Assembly (NCBI GenBank): GCA_964400405.1
Contig: CAYNUO010000087.1
Coordinates: 1 to 11,649, forward strand
Direction of reading: 5' to 3'
Length of the DNA: 11,649 nt
Origin: CANKJK01 sp964400405
GTDB lineage: Bacteria > Acidobacteriota > Vicinamibacteria > Vicinamibacterales > UBA2999
Under the pieces are notes generated by a model that was not told the DNA's origin, made no database searches, and worked only from the letters and a program-made list of their open reading frames with translations. Within the stretch, counting starts at the first letter, position 1; each line of letters begins with the position of its first letter. Shown piece after piece: positions 1-6,132 of the stretch. A program made the translations under genes and the position numbers.

Positions 1-67
1 CCTCGGCGGCGGCCGCCGCGAGGCGCCGGGCCAGCGCCAGGTCGTCGTCGAGTGTGAACGGCGTCAT
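1..67 (-). CDS. N-terminal fragment of an unidentified gene (possibly inositol monophosphatase/histidinol-phosphatase family)
   Basis: An ATG on the minus strand at 67-65 opens a frame that stays open to the left edge and gives 22 residues, MTPFTLDDDLALARRLAAAA followed by AE. It starts 27 nt after the stop codon of the 3-hydroxyacyl-CoA dehydrogenase and in the same direction, so it is probably the next gene of that operon. A GGGG run about 7 nt before the ATG could serve as a weak ribosome binding site. The acidic start followed by an Ala/Leu-rich helix resembles the N-terminus of inositol monophosphatase-type enzymes such as HisN. Too little is visible to be sure of the family, and other helical N-termini would look similar. 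The existence of a gene is fairly likely; the family is a guess. Confidence 0.45.
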   Translation of the reverse strand, partial: MTPFTLDDDLALARRLAAAAAE

Positions 68-94
68 GGCGTGCCCCGGCTGCGGGTGGGTATG

Positions 95-943
95 TCAGTA
101 CTTGTAGAAGCCCTGGCCGCTCTTCTTGCCAAGGTGGCCGGCCAGCACCATCCGCTTCAGCAGCGGCGGCGGCGCGTACATCGGCTTGCCGAACTCGGCG
201 TGCATGATCTGCGCGATGTAGAACGTCGTATCGAGACCGATGAAGTCGAGCAGCGTGAACGGGCCCATCGGATGGCCGCAGCCGAGCTTCATGGCGGTGT
301 CGATATCCGCCAGCGAGCCGAGGCCCTCTTCGTAGGCGCGGATCGCGTCGAGCAGATACGGAATCAGCAGACGGTTGACGATGAAACCGGGCCGGTCGAC
401 CACGGTCACCGGGTCCTTGCCGAGGGCCTTCGCAAGGTCGAACACGGTCTGGTACGTCTCATCCGTCGTCGTCAGGCCGCGGATCACCTCGACCAGCTTC
501 ATCATCGGGACGGGGTTGAAGAAGTGCATCCCGATGAAGCGGTCCGGCCGCTTCGTCGCCGCCGCGAGCTCGGTGATGCAGAGCGACGACGTGTTCGACG
601 CGATGATCGTGTGCGCGCCAACGGCGTTCTCCACATCGGCGTAGACCCACCGCTTGTCGTCGAGGTTCTCGGTGATGGCCTCGATGACGATGTCGCAATC
701 CTTCAGGTCCGCGAACGACGTCGTGCCCGTCAGGTTGGTCAGCGTGGTGTCGCGCGCTTCCTGCGTCAGCTTGCCCTTGGCCACGCCGCCGTCGAGCAGG
801 CCCTTGATGCGGCCCATGCCCTTGTCAAGGAACGTGTCGTTCACTTCCTTGACGACGGTCTTGAACCCGGCCGCTGCGCAAGTCTGCGCGATACCGCCGC
901 CCATGAGCCCGCACCCGATCACGCCTACGGTCTTGATTGTCAC
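95..943 (-). CDS. hbd: 3-hydroxybutyryl-CoA / 3-hydroxyacyl-CoA dehydrogenase
   Basis: This enzyme oxidises L-3-hydroxyacyl-CoA to 3-ketoacyl-CoA with NAD in the cytoplasm (or the reverse reaction). An N-terminal Rossmann fold starts with VGVIGCGLMGGG (residues 6-17). Family catalytic residues are visible: S119 in SNTSSL, H140 in GMHFFNP, E152 in KLVEVI and N190 in GFIVNR. The C-terminal helical domain ends in GKKSGQGFYKY. I chose the GTG at 943 because AAGGAGGT lies just upstream and the 282-residue product begins at the usual place (MTIKTVGVIG) and has the length typical of clostridial Hbd. An in-frame GTG at 1009 would add 22 residues and also has GAGGAG upstream, so it cannot be excluded. 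The usual Asp that ends the second strand of the nucleotide fold is Glu (E33), a conservative change. It is the third gene of the minus-strand operon. Single-domain form, not fused to crotonase. Confidence 0.93.
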   Translation of the reverse strand: MTIKTVGVIGCGLMGGGIAQTCAAAGFKTVVKEVNDTFLDKGMGRIKGLLDGGVAKGKLTQEARDTTLTNLTGTTSFADLKDCDIVIEAITENLDDKRWVYADVENAVGAHTIIASNTSSLCITELAAATKRPDRFIGMHFFNPVPMMKLVEVIRGLTTTDETYQTVFDLAKALGKDPVTVVDRPGFIVNRLLIPYLLDAIRAYEEGLGSLADIDTAMKLGCGHPMGPFTLLDFIGLDTTFYIAQIMHAEFGKPMYAPPPLLKRMVLAGHLGKKSGQGFYKY

Positions 944-1011
944 GCCGACCTCCTTCACCACGGGCTCCCGCTCCGCGAGTCCGATCCCACCTTCAGTATT
1001 GATAGCCACGC

Positions 1012-2511
1012 CTACTCCTCGTTCCAGGTTTCCAGGGATGTCTTGACGGCCGCCAGGTACTGGTCGGCCAGCGCACCGTCGATCAGCCGGTGGTCGAACC
1101 CGAGTGTCAGGTTCATCATCGGCCGGACGGCAATGGCGTCGTTCACGACGGCGGGACGCTTCTCCACCGTGCCCAGCTCGAGGATCGCGACCTGCGGCTG
1201 GTTGATGATCGGCGTCGCGAACGAGCCGCCGAAGTTGCCCGGGTTCGTGACGGTGAACGTGCCGCCCGTCACTTCCTCCGGCTTGAGCTGTTTGTTCCGC
1301 GCCCGGCCGGCCAGATCAGCGATCGCCCGCGCGATCTCGACGACGGTCAGCTTGTCCGCGTCCTTCAGCACCGGGACGATGAGGCCCGAATCCAGCGCCA
1401 CCGCGACGCCCATGTTGATGTGGCCGCGGTAGATGACCTGGTCGCCGATGAGCGACGCGTTCAGCAGCGGGAAGTCCTTCAACGCGCGGACGGCCGCGGC
1501 CGCCACGAACGGCAGGATGCTGACCTTCACGCCGCGGGCGTCGTACTGCGCCTTCCGCGACTTGCGCCACTCCTCGACCGTGCCGCAGTCGACGAGGAAG
1601 ACCGAGTACGCGTGCGCCGACGTCTGCCGGCTCTCGACCATGTGCTGCGCGATCTTCTTGCGCATCACGCTCATCGGCTCGACGGTGTCGCCCGGGCCAA
1701 CCGCGAGGCTGGTGCTGACCGCGGGCTTCGATCCGCCGCCGAGCGCCCGCTGCACGTCAGCCTTCGTGACGCGTGAACCGCTGGCCGCGACCTTCGCGAG
1801 GTCGAGGCCGTTCAGGCGTGCCATGACGCGCGCCGTCGGCGAGGCCTTGCCGCGGAAGGTACTGGGCACTGGTGCATGCGCCGCCGGCGCAGGTGACGGG
1901 GCCGGAGCCTTCGCCGCGGCAGGAGCCGCCGCCGCGGCGGGACGCGCTGCCCCCGCGACGCCGGCCGACTCGATGACCGCGATGACCGAGTTCACCTCGG
2001 CCATCTCGCCCTGCTGGACACGAATCTCGACGAGCGTTCCGGCGACCGGAGACGGAATCTCCGCGTCGACCTTGTCGGTGGAGATCTCGAGGAGAGGCTC
2101 GTCACGGCCGACAGTGTCGCCGACCTGCTTGAGCCACCGGGCGACGGTGCCCTCGGCGATCGACTCGCCCATCTGCGGCATGAAGACGTCCGTGCGCAGG
2201 CCGCTCGACTCGCCCTTGAGGGGCTCGCTCGGGACCACGCCCGTGGCCGGCGTGGGCGTGGCCGCCGCGGACGCGTCCGTCTCGATCACGGCGACAACCG
2301 AGTGGACCTCGGCCATGTCGCCGGCCTTGACCCTGATCTCAACGAGCGTGCCCGCGATCGGCGAGGGAATCTCCGCGTCGACCTTGTCCGTGGAGATCTC
2401 GAGCAGCGGCTCGTCGCGCCCCACGGTCTCGCCGACCTGCTTCAGCCACCGTGAGACGGTGCCCTCCGCGATCGACTCCCCCATCTGGGGCATGACTACG
2501 TCGGTACGCAT
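1012..2511 (-). CDS. 2-oxo acid dehydrogenase E2 (dihydrolipoyllysine acyltransferase) with two lipoyl domains
   Basis: This is the core acyltransferase of a pyruvate, 2-oxoglutarate or branched-chain 2-oxo acid dehydrogenase complex; it moves the acyl group from E1 through lipoyl-lysine to CoA. Order over 499 residues: lipoyl domain 1 (about 2-77, lipoylated K43 in STDKVDA), a short linker, lipoyl domain 2 (106-181, K147), an Ala/Pro linker (about 184-215), a peripheral subunit-binding domain (about 222-258, KASPTARVMARLNGLDL) and the catalytic domain (about 275-499) with the active-site motif DHRLIDG (473-479). The ATG start at 2511 lies 3' of a GGGGA sequence. Both lipoyl motifs resemble the actinobacterial SucB and BCKDH type, so motif alone does not settle the substrate. 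The neighbouring short/branched-chain acyl-CoA dehydrogenase favours the branched-chain complex. No E1 or E3 gene is in the window. It starts 42 nt after the acyl-CoA dehydrogenase stop. Confidence 0.93.
   Translation of the reverse strand: MRTDVVMPQMGESIAEGTVSRWLKQVGETVGRDEPLLEISTDKVDAEIPSPIAGTLVEIRVKAGDMAEVHSVVAVIETDASAAATPTPATGVVPSEPLKGESSGLRTDVFMPQMGESIAEGTVARWLKQVGDTVGRDEPLLEISTDKVDAEIPSPVAGTLVEIRVQQGEMAEVNSVIAVIESAGVAGAARPAAAAAPAAAKAPAPSPAPAAHAPVPSTFRGKASPTARVMARLNGLDLAKVAASGSRVTKADVQRALGGGSKPAVSTSLAVGPGDTVEPMSVMRKKIAQHMVESRQTSAHAYSVFLVDCGTVEEWRKSRKAQYDARGVKVSILPFVAAAAVRALKDFPLLNASLIGDQVIYRGHINMGVAVALDSGLIVPVLKDADKLTVVEIARAIADLAGRARNKQLKPEEVTGGTFTVTNPGNFGGSFATPIINQPQVAILELGTVEKRPAVVNDAIAVRPMMNLTLGFDHRLIDGALADQYLAAVKTSLETWNEE
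1969..2196 (-). repeat. Lipoyl domain copy 2 (in-frame tandem repeat in E2)
   Basis: This stretch encodes residues 106-181 of the E2 protein. It aligns without gaps with residues 2-77, and I count 67 of 76 identical residues. The repeat unit is 312 nt (104 codons) including the linker. Many third codon positions differ between the copies. Confidence 0.9.
2281..2508 (-). repeat. Lipoyl domain copy 1 (in-frame tandem repeat in E2)
   Basis: This stretch encodes residues 2-77 of the E2 protein, the first of two lipoyl domains. The differences from copy 2 are mostly conservative (V/F, S/A, E/D, I/V, K/Q, A/Q, D/E, H/N, V/I). The lipoyl-lysine motif STDKVDAEIPSP is identical in both. Confidence 0.9.
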
Positions 2512-2553
2512 CAGTCCCCGAGCGTTGTGTGAGACATCACGGTTCCGGGCGAC

Positions 2554-3714
2554 TTAACCGATGATCTGCTTGGCGATGGTCTCGAGCTGCATGTTCGACG
2601 TGCCCTCGTAGATCTGGCCGATCTTGGCGTCGCGCCAGAACTTCTCGACCGGATACTCCTTGACGTATCCGTTGCCGCCGAACAGGTTGATGGCGAGCGA
2701 CGTGACGCGCTCGGCCACTTCCGACGAGTAGACCTTCGCCATGGCGGCCTCGTTGAGGAACGGCAGGCCCATGTCGCGCAGCCGGGCGGCGTCGTACACG
2801 AGCAGCTTGGCCGTCTGCAGGTCGATGGCCGCGCGGGCGATCTGGTGGCGCACCGCCTGGAAGTCCGCGATGGCCTTGCCGAACTGCTTGCGCTCCTTCG
2901 TGTAGGCGATCATCGCGTCGAGACCCGCGCGCGCCGCGCCGATCATCTGCGCGCCGATGCCGATGCGGCCTTCGTTCAGCGTGTCCATGGCCACCTTGTA
3001 GCCCTTGCCGACCTCGCCCATCACGTTGGCCTTCGACACGCGGCAGCCGTCGAACAGGAGCTCGCAGGTGCTGCTGGCGCGGATGCCGAGCTTGTCTTCC
3101 TTCTTGCCGACCTGGAAGCCGGGGGTTCCGCGCTCGACGAGGAACGCCGTGATGCCCTTGTAGCCGGCCTCGGGGTTCACGTTCGCGAAGACGATGAAGA
3201 GGTTGGCCTCGTTGCCGTTGGTGATCCAGAGCTTGCGGCCGGTCAGGACGTAGCTGTCACCGTCCTCCTTCGCGCGCGTCGCCATGGCGAAGGCATCCGA
3301 GCCCGAGCCGGCCTCGGAGAGGGCGTAGGCGCCGATCGTGTCCTTGGCGACTTTCGGGCAGTAGCGCTTCCGGAGGTCCTCGTTGCTCCACTTCAACAGG
3401 GCATTGATGAAGAGCGTGTTCTGGACGTCCACGAACACGCCCACCGACGGGTCCACCCGCGAGAGCTGCTCGACGGCCAGGACCGAGTAGAAGAACGAGG
3501 CGCCGGCGCCGCCGTACTCCTCCGGGATCTCGATGCCCATGATGCCGAGGTCGAACAGCTTGGGGATGAGGTTCTTGTCGAGCTTGGCGTGCTCATCCAT
3601 CTCCCGGACGAGCGGGCGGATTTCCTTGTCCGCGAACTCGTAGACACTGTCCGCAAAGAGCTGCTCGTCCTCGCTGAGGCGCGAGAGGGCCGGGGTCGTG
3701 GCGCTGGTGGTCAC
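2554..3714 (-). CDS. Short/branched-chain acyl-CoA dehydrogenase
   Basis: This FAD enzyme introduces the 2,3 double bond into acyl-CoA and passes electrons to electron-transfer flavoprotein. The 386-residue product has the full family layout: N-terminal helical domain (to about 125), beta domain with the signature ALSEAGSGSD (131-140) and GRKLWITNG (159-167), and C-terminal helical domain with ERKQFGK (274-280) and the catalytic base E370 in QIYEGTSN. The stretch VQNTLFINALLKW and the signature around KLGIRASSTC closely resemble mammalian ACADSB (2-methylbutyryl-CoA dehydrogenase), which suggests isoleucine-derived or other short-branched substrates; butyryl-CoA is the main alternative. I chose GTG at 3714 because AAGGA sits 6 nt upstream; the TTG at 3720 would leave almost no spacing. 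It is the first gene of the minus-strand operon, behind a likely promoter at 3755-3784. Confidence 0.94.
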   Translation of the reverse strand: MTTSATTPALSRLSEDEQLFADSVYEFADKEIRPLVREMDEHAKLDKNLIPKLFDLGIMGIEIPEEYGGAGASFFYSVLAVEQLSRVDPSVGVFVDVQNTLFINALLKWSNEDLRKRYCPKVAKDTIGAYALSEAGSGSDAFAMATRAKEDGDSYVLTGRKLWITNGNEANLFIVFANVNPEAGYKGITAFLVERGTPGFQVGKKEDKLGIRASSTCELLFDGCRVSKANVMGEVGKGYKVAMDTLNEGRIGIGAQMIGAARAGLDAMIAYTKERKQFGKAIADFQAVRHQIARAAIDLQTAKLLVYDAARLRDMGLPFLNEAAMAKVYSSEVAERVTSLAINLFGGNGYVKEYPVEKFWRDAKIGQIYEGTSNMQLETIAKQIIG

Positions 3715-3754
3715 GTTCAATCCTTATCAGAAAGTGTTGAAAGAGAGACTTCTA

Positions 3755-3784
3755 AGAATACGCAATGAGGCGCCACCCGATCAA
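3755..3784 (-). promoter_or_regulatory. Putative sigma-70-type promoter for the acyl-CoA dehydrogenase operon
   Basis: Read on the minus strand, TTGATC (3784-3779) and TATTCT (3760-3755) are separated by 18 nt, a fair match to the -35 and -10 consensus. The expected transcript start would be about 30 nt before the GTG at 3714, leaving room for the AAGGA ribosome binding site. The local sequence around the -10 is unusually AT-rich for this window. Prediction from sequence only. Confidence 0.5.
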
Positions 3785-3799
3785 ACGCCGGAACGGCGT
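3785..3799. promoter_or_regulatory. 15-bp palindrome next to the -35 box (possible operator)
   Basis: ACGCCG-GAA-CGGCGT is a perfect 6-bp dyad with a 3-nt centre. It abuts the putative -35 box (3779-3784) of the minus-strand operon on its upstream side. That position suits an activator or a repressor site. GC-rich DNA gives short dyads by chance, so the assignment is tentative. Confidence 0.3.
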
Positions 3800-3863
3800 G
3801 CGTTGCGGAGGATCTGAGCCCGGCACGAACGATGGATCGTTTATTGCGCGAGGCGGTCCTGGC

Positions 3864-3889
3864 CCGGCCGAACAAGGCGGCGCGGCCGG
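3864..3889. repeat. Inverted repeat in the divergent intergenic region
   Basis: CCGGCCG (3864-3870) and CGGCCGG (3883-3889) form a 7-bp dyad around a 12-nt centre. It lies 44 nt before the PabB-PabC start. It has no T-tract on either strand, so it is not a standard terminator. It may be no more than GC-rich chance. Confidence 0.2.
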
Positions 3890-3899
3890 ATGAAGCGGA

Positions 3900-3915
3900 G
3901 GCGCGGAACCGCGCC
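3900..3915. promoter_or_regulatory. 16-bp palindrome just upstream of the PabB-PabC start
   Basis: GGCGCGG-AA-CCGCGCC is a perfect 7-bp dyad with a 2-nt centre, ending 18 nt before the GTG start at 3934. It could be a protein-binding site. As RNA the 2-nt centre is too tight for the full stem. I found no convincing -35/-10 pair for the plus strand in 3715-3933, and no good Shine-Dalgarno sequence before the GTG. Confidence 0.3.
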
Positions 3916-3933
3916 GGGTGAGAATAGAACCAC

Positions 3934-5688
3934 GTGCCCACAGTTCTCATCCGCACGCCGCACGGTGGGCCCTGGCTCGAGCTCGTGGCACCGGTCGCCA
4001 CGCTGACGGCTGACCGCGCCGACGGCCTGCCCGCACTGCTGACCGGCGTCGAGGACGCGGCCTCGGCCGGATATCTGGTGGCCGGCTACGTGGCCTACGA
4101 GGCCGCCGCCGCGTTTCAGCTGCCGGTAAGACCAGGCGCCGGCCGCGCCCCGCTCGCGTGGTTCGGCCTGTTCCGTCCGGCTGACGCCATCCGGCACGAC
4201 CGGATTCCCGCGAGCTGGTCGGCGCCGCGGCCGGGACTCGACTGGCACCCATCCATCACCCAGGCGGACTACGAGGCGGCCGTCGCCCGGCTGCGCGAGC
4301 ACATCGCCGAGGGCAACGCCTACCAGCTCAACTACACCTTCCGCATGCGGACGCCCTGCAGCGGCGACCCGCGCACCATCTTCGCGGCGCTCGCAGGAGC
4401 GCAGGGCGGGGCGTGGTCCGCGTTCGTCGACACCGGCGAAGTGGCCATCTGCTCCGCATCCCCGGAGCTGTTTTTCCAGCGCGACGGCCGCCGGCTCGTC
4501 ACGCGGCCGATGAAGGGCACCGCGCCACGGGGCCGCTGGCCGGCCGAGGACGCGACGCGGGCACACGAGCTCACGGCGTCGGCGAAGAACCGCGCGGAGA
4601 ACGTGATGATCGTCGACCTGATGCGCAACGACCTCGGCCGCATCAGCCGGCCCGGGAGCGTGGCCGTCACTGCCCTGTTCGAGGCCGAGCGCTATCCGGC
4701 GCAGTGGCAGATGACCTCCACGGTCGAGGCAGACCTGGTCGAGGGCGCGGGGCTCCCCGCGATCTTCGACGCCCTGTTTCCGGCCGGGTCGGTCACCGGC
4801 GCACCGAAGATCCGATCGATGGAGATTCTCGCTGGCGTCGAGGATTCGCCGCGCGGCCTCTACTGCGGGGCGATCGGGCTGGTGAGCCCGGGCGAGCGCG
4901 CCCACTTCAATGTGGCCATCCGCACGGTCACGGTCGACCGGCGCGCGGGGACGGCCGAATTCGGCGTGGGCAGCGGCATCGTCTGGGACTCCGAGGCCGC
5001 GGCGGAATTCGAGGAGTGCCGTGTGAAGGCGGCGATCCTGACGACACCGGAGCCGGCGTTCGACCTCATCGAGTCGCTGCGCTGGGAGCCGCAGGACGGC
5101 TACGCGCGGCTGACGCGTCATCGCGCACGGATGGCGGCCTCGGCGGACTACTTCGACATGCCGTTTGACGCGACGGCGTTCGAGGCCGCCCTCGCCGATG
5201 CGGCGAAGGCCCTGACCGTGCCGTCGAAAGTGCGGCTGCTCCTGTCCCGGGATGGCCGGTTCGCGGTCGAGGCGCGCCCGCTCGAGCCGACGCCCGTGCC
5301 GATACGCGCCGCGCTGGCGGCGGCTCCCGTGGACGCCGCCGACGTGTTTCTGTTCCACAAGACCACGCGTCGCGACGCCTACGCCCGGGCCGGCGCCGGC
5401 GCGCCGCCGGGTGTGGATACGGTGATCCTCTGGAACAGGCAGGGCGAGGTCACCGAGGCAATCAACTTCAACGTCGTCGCCGAGGTCGACGGTGCGTGCG
5501 TCACGCCGCCGGTGGCGTGCGGTCTGCTCGGCGGCACGCTGCGCGCCGAGCTGCTCGAGGCCGGCGCGATCGCCGAACGTCGTCTCACCGTCGACGAACT
5601 GCGCGCGGCGTCACGCGTGTGGCTCATCAACTCCGTCCGGGGCCGGGTGGACGCCGTGCTCGTGGACAGCGGGCGACACACGGCCTGA
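3934..5688 (+). CDS. pabB: Aminodeoxychorismate synthase component I fused to aminodeoxychorismate lyase (PabB-PabC)
   Basis: This bifunctional cytoplasmic enzyme should turn chorismate plus ammonia (from a PabA glutaminase) into 4-amino-4-deoxychorismate and then cleave it to p-aminobenzoate and pyruvate for folate synthesis. Residues about 1-372 are the chorismate-binding domain, with PMKGT (192-196) whose K194 matches the lysine that marks PabB rather than TrpE or PabB-like salicylate enzymes. SVTGAPKI (286-293) and FGVGSGIVWDSE (343-354) are also typical. Residues about 375-584 are a class IV PLP aminotransferase fold with candidate Schiff-base lysine K476 in FHKTTRRDAY and TEAINFNV (507-514). 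The N-terminal part of the PabB half is shorter than in stand-alone PabB, as is usual for these fusions. The GTG start at 3934 has only a weak ribosome binding site, but no better start exists before the conserved region. No pabA is in the window. Confidence 0.93.
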   Translation: MPTVLIRTPHGGPWLELVAPVATLTADRADGLPALLTGVEDAASAGYLVAGYVAYEAAAAFQLPVRPGAGRAPLAWFGLFRPADAIRHDRIPASWSAPRPGLDWHPSITQADYEAAVARLREHIAEGNAYQLNYTFRMRTPCSGDPRTIFAALAGAQGGAWSAFVDTGEVAICSASPELFFQRDGRRLVTRPMKGTAPRGRWPAEDATRAHELTASAKNRAENVMIVDLMRNDLGRISRPGSVAVTALFEAERYPAQWQMTSTVEADLVEGAGLPAIFDALFPAGSVTGAPKIRSMEILAGVEDSPRGLYCGAIGLVSPGERAHFNVAIRTVTVDRRAGTAEFGVGSGIVWDSEAAAEFEECRVKAAILTTPEPAFDLIESLRWEPQDGYARLTRHRARMAASADYFDMPFDATAFEAALADAAKALTVPSKVRLLLSRDGRFAVEARPLEPTPVPIRAALAAAPVDAADVFLFHKTTRRDAYARAGAGAPPGVDTVILWNRQGEVTEAINFNVVAEVDGACVTPPVACGLLGGTLRAELLEAGAIAERRLTVDELRAASRVWLINSVRGRVDAVLVDSGRHTA

Positions 5689-5737
5689 CGCCGAGGCTAT
5701 GCTGAAGCACAGCCAACCCCACTTCGAGGAGACCCCG

Positions 5738-6130
5738 ATGTCCGACGCCCCCCTTCCACAGGACGCCGCCTTTCAGGCGGGCCTTGCCACCCGCGCCGAG
5801 GTCATGGGCCAGGACTTCGTGGACCGCGCCTTCGCCGGCGCGACGGACTTCACGCTGGCCCTGCAGCATCACGTGACGCGCGCCGCGTGGGGTGACGTGT
5901 GGCAGCGGCCCGGCCTCGACCGGAAGACGCGGAGCCTGATTACCATCGCGATGCTGGCGGCACTCGGCAAGCAGCAGGAGCTCAAGGGCCACGTGCGCGG
6001 CGCGCTGACCAACGGCGCGACGGTCGCCGAGGTGCAGGAGGTGCTGCTGCACGCGGCGGTGTACTGCGGCGTCCCGGCGGGCGTCGAGGCCTTCAGGTCG
6101 GCCGCCGAAGTGATCGACGGACAGCGGTAG
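5738..6130 (+). CDS. Carboxymuconolactone decarboxylase family protein, PcaC-like
   Basis: The 130-residue product matches the single-domain family in length and motifs: AWGDVWQRPGL (50-60), TRSLITIAMLAALGK (64-78), ELKGHVRGALTNG (81-93) and AVYCGVPAG (107-115). Classical PcaC removes CO2 from gamma-carboxymuconolactone in protocatechuate degradation, and the resemblance to PcaC is strong. There is one cysteine (C110) and no CxxC, so AhpD-type peroxidase activity is unlikely. The ATG at 5738 is chosen because GAGGAG lies 6 nt upstream; upstream in-frame codons overlap the fused pab gene. It begins 49 nt after that gene and ends 2 nt before the acyl-CoA synthetase. No other protocatechuate gene is nearby, so its true substrate is open. 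Confidence 0.87.
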   Translation: MSDAPLPQDAAFQAGLATRAEVMGQDFVDRAFAGATDFTLALQHHVTRAAWGDVWQRPGLDRKTRSLITIAMLAALGKQQELKGHVRGALTNGATVAEVQEVLLHAAVYCGVPAGVEAFRSAAEVIDGQR

Positions 6131-6132
6131 AC

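Noticed and set aside
71..1432. 453-codon plus-strand frame across the dehydrogenase and E2 genes
   Set aside because: It crosses two well-defined minus-strand genes and reads as Arg/His/Val-rich text with no domain.
3934..5061. Anthranilate synthase component I (TrpE) for the N-terminal half of the fused enzyme
   Set aside because: The motif is PMKGT with lysine, as in aminodeoxychorismate synthase, rather than the PIAGT form of TrpE, and the C-terminal half is a PabC-like lyase.
3841..5358. Long minus-strand open frame of 505 codons opposite the PabB-PabC gene
   Set aside because: Its product is rich in Arg, Gly and Ala without recognisable domains, and the plus strand encodes a clear enzyme. 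GC-rich genes with strong third-position G/C leave long open frames on the other strand.
5696..5713. Imperfect hairpin GCTATGC-TGAA-GCACAGC after the PabB-PabC stop, as a terminator
   Set aside because: One mismatch in a 7-bp stem and no T-tract follows, so it is not supported as a rho-independent terminator.
5738..6130. AhpD-type alkylhydroperoxidase as the function of the small decarboxylase-fold protein
   Set aside because: The CxxC redox motif is absent; the only cysteine is C110.
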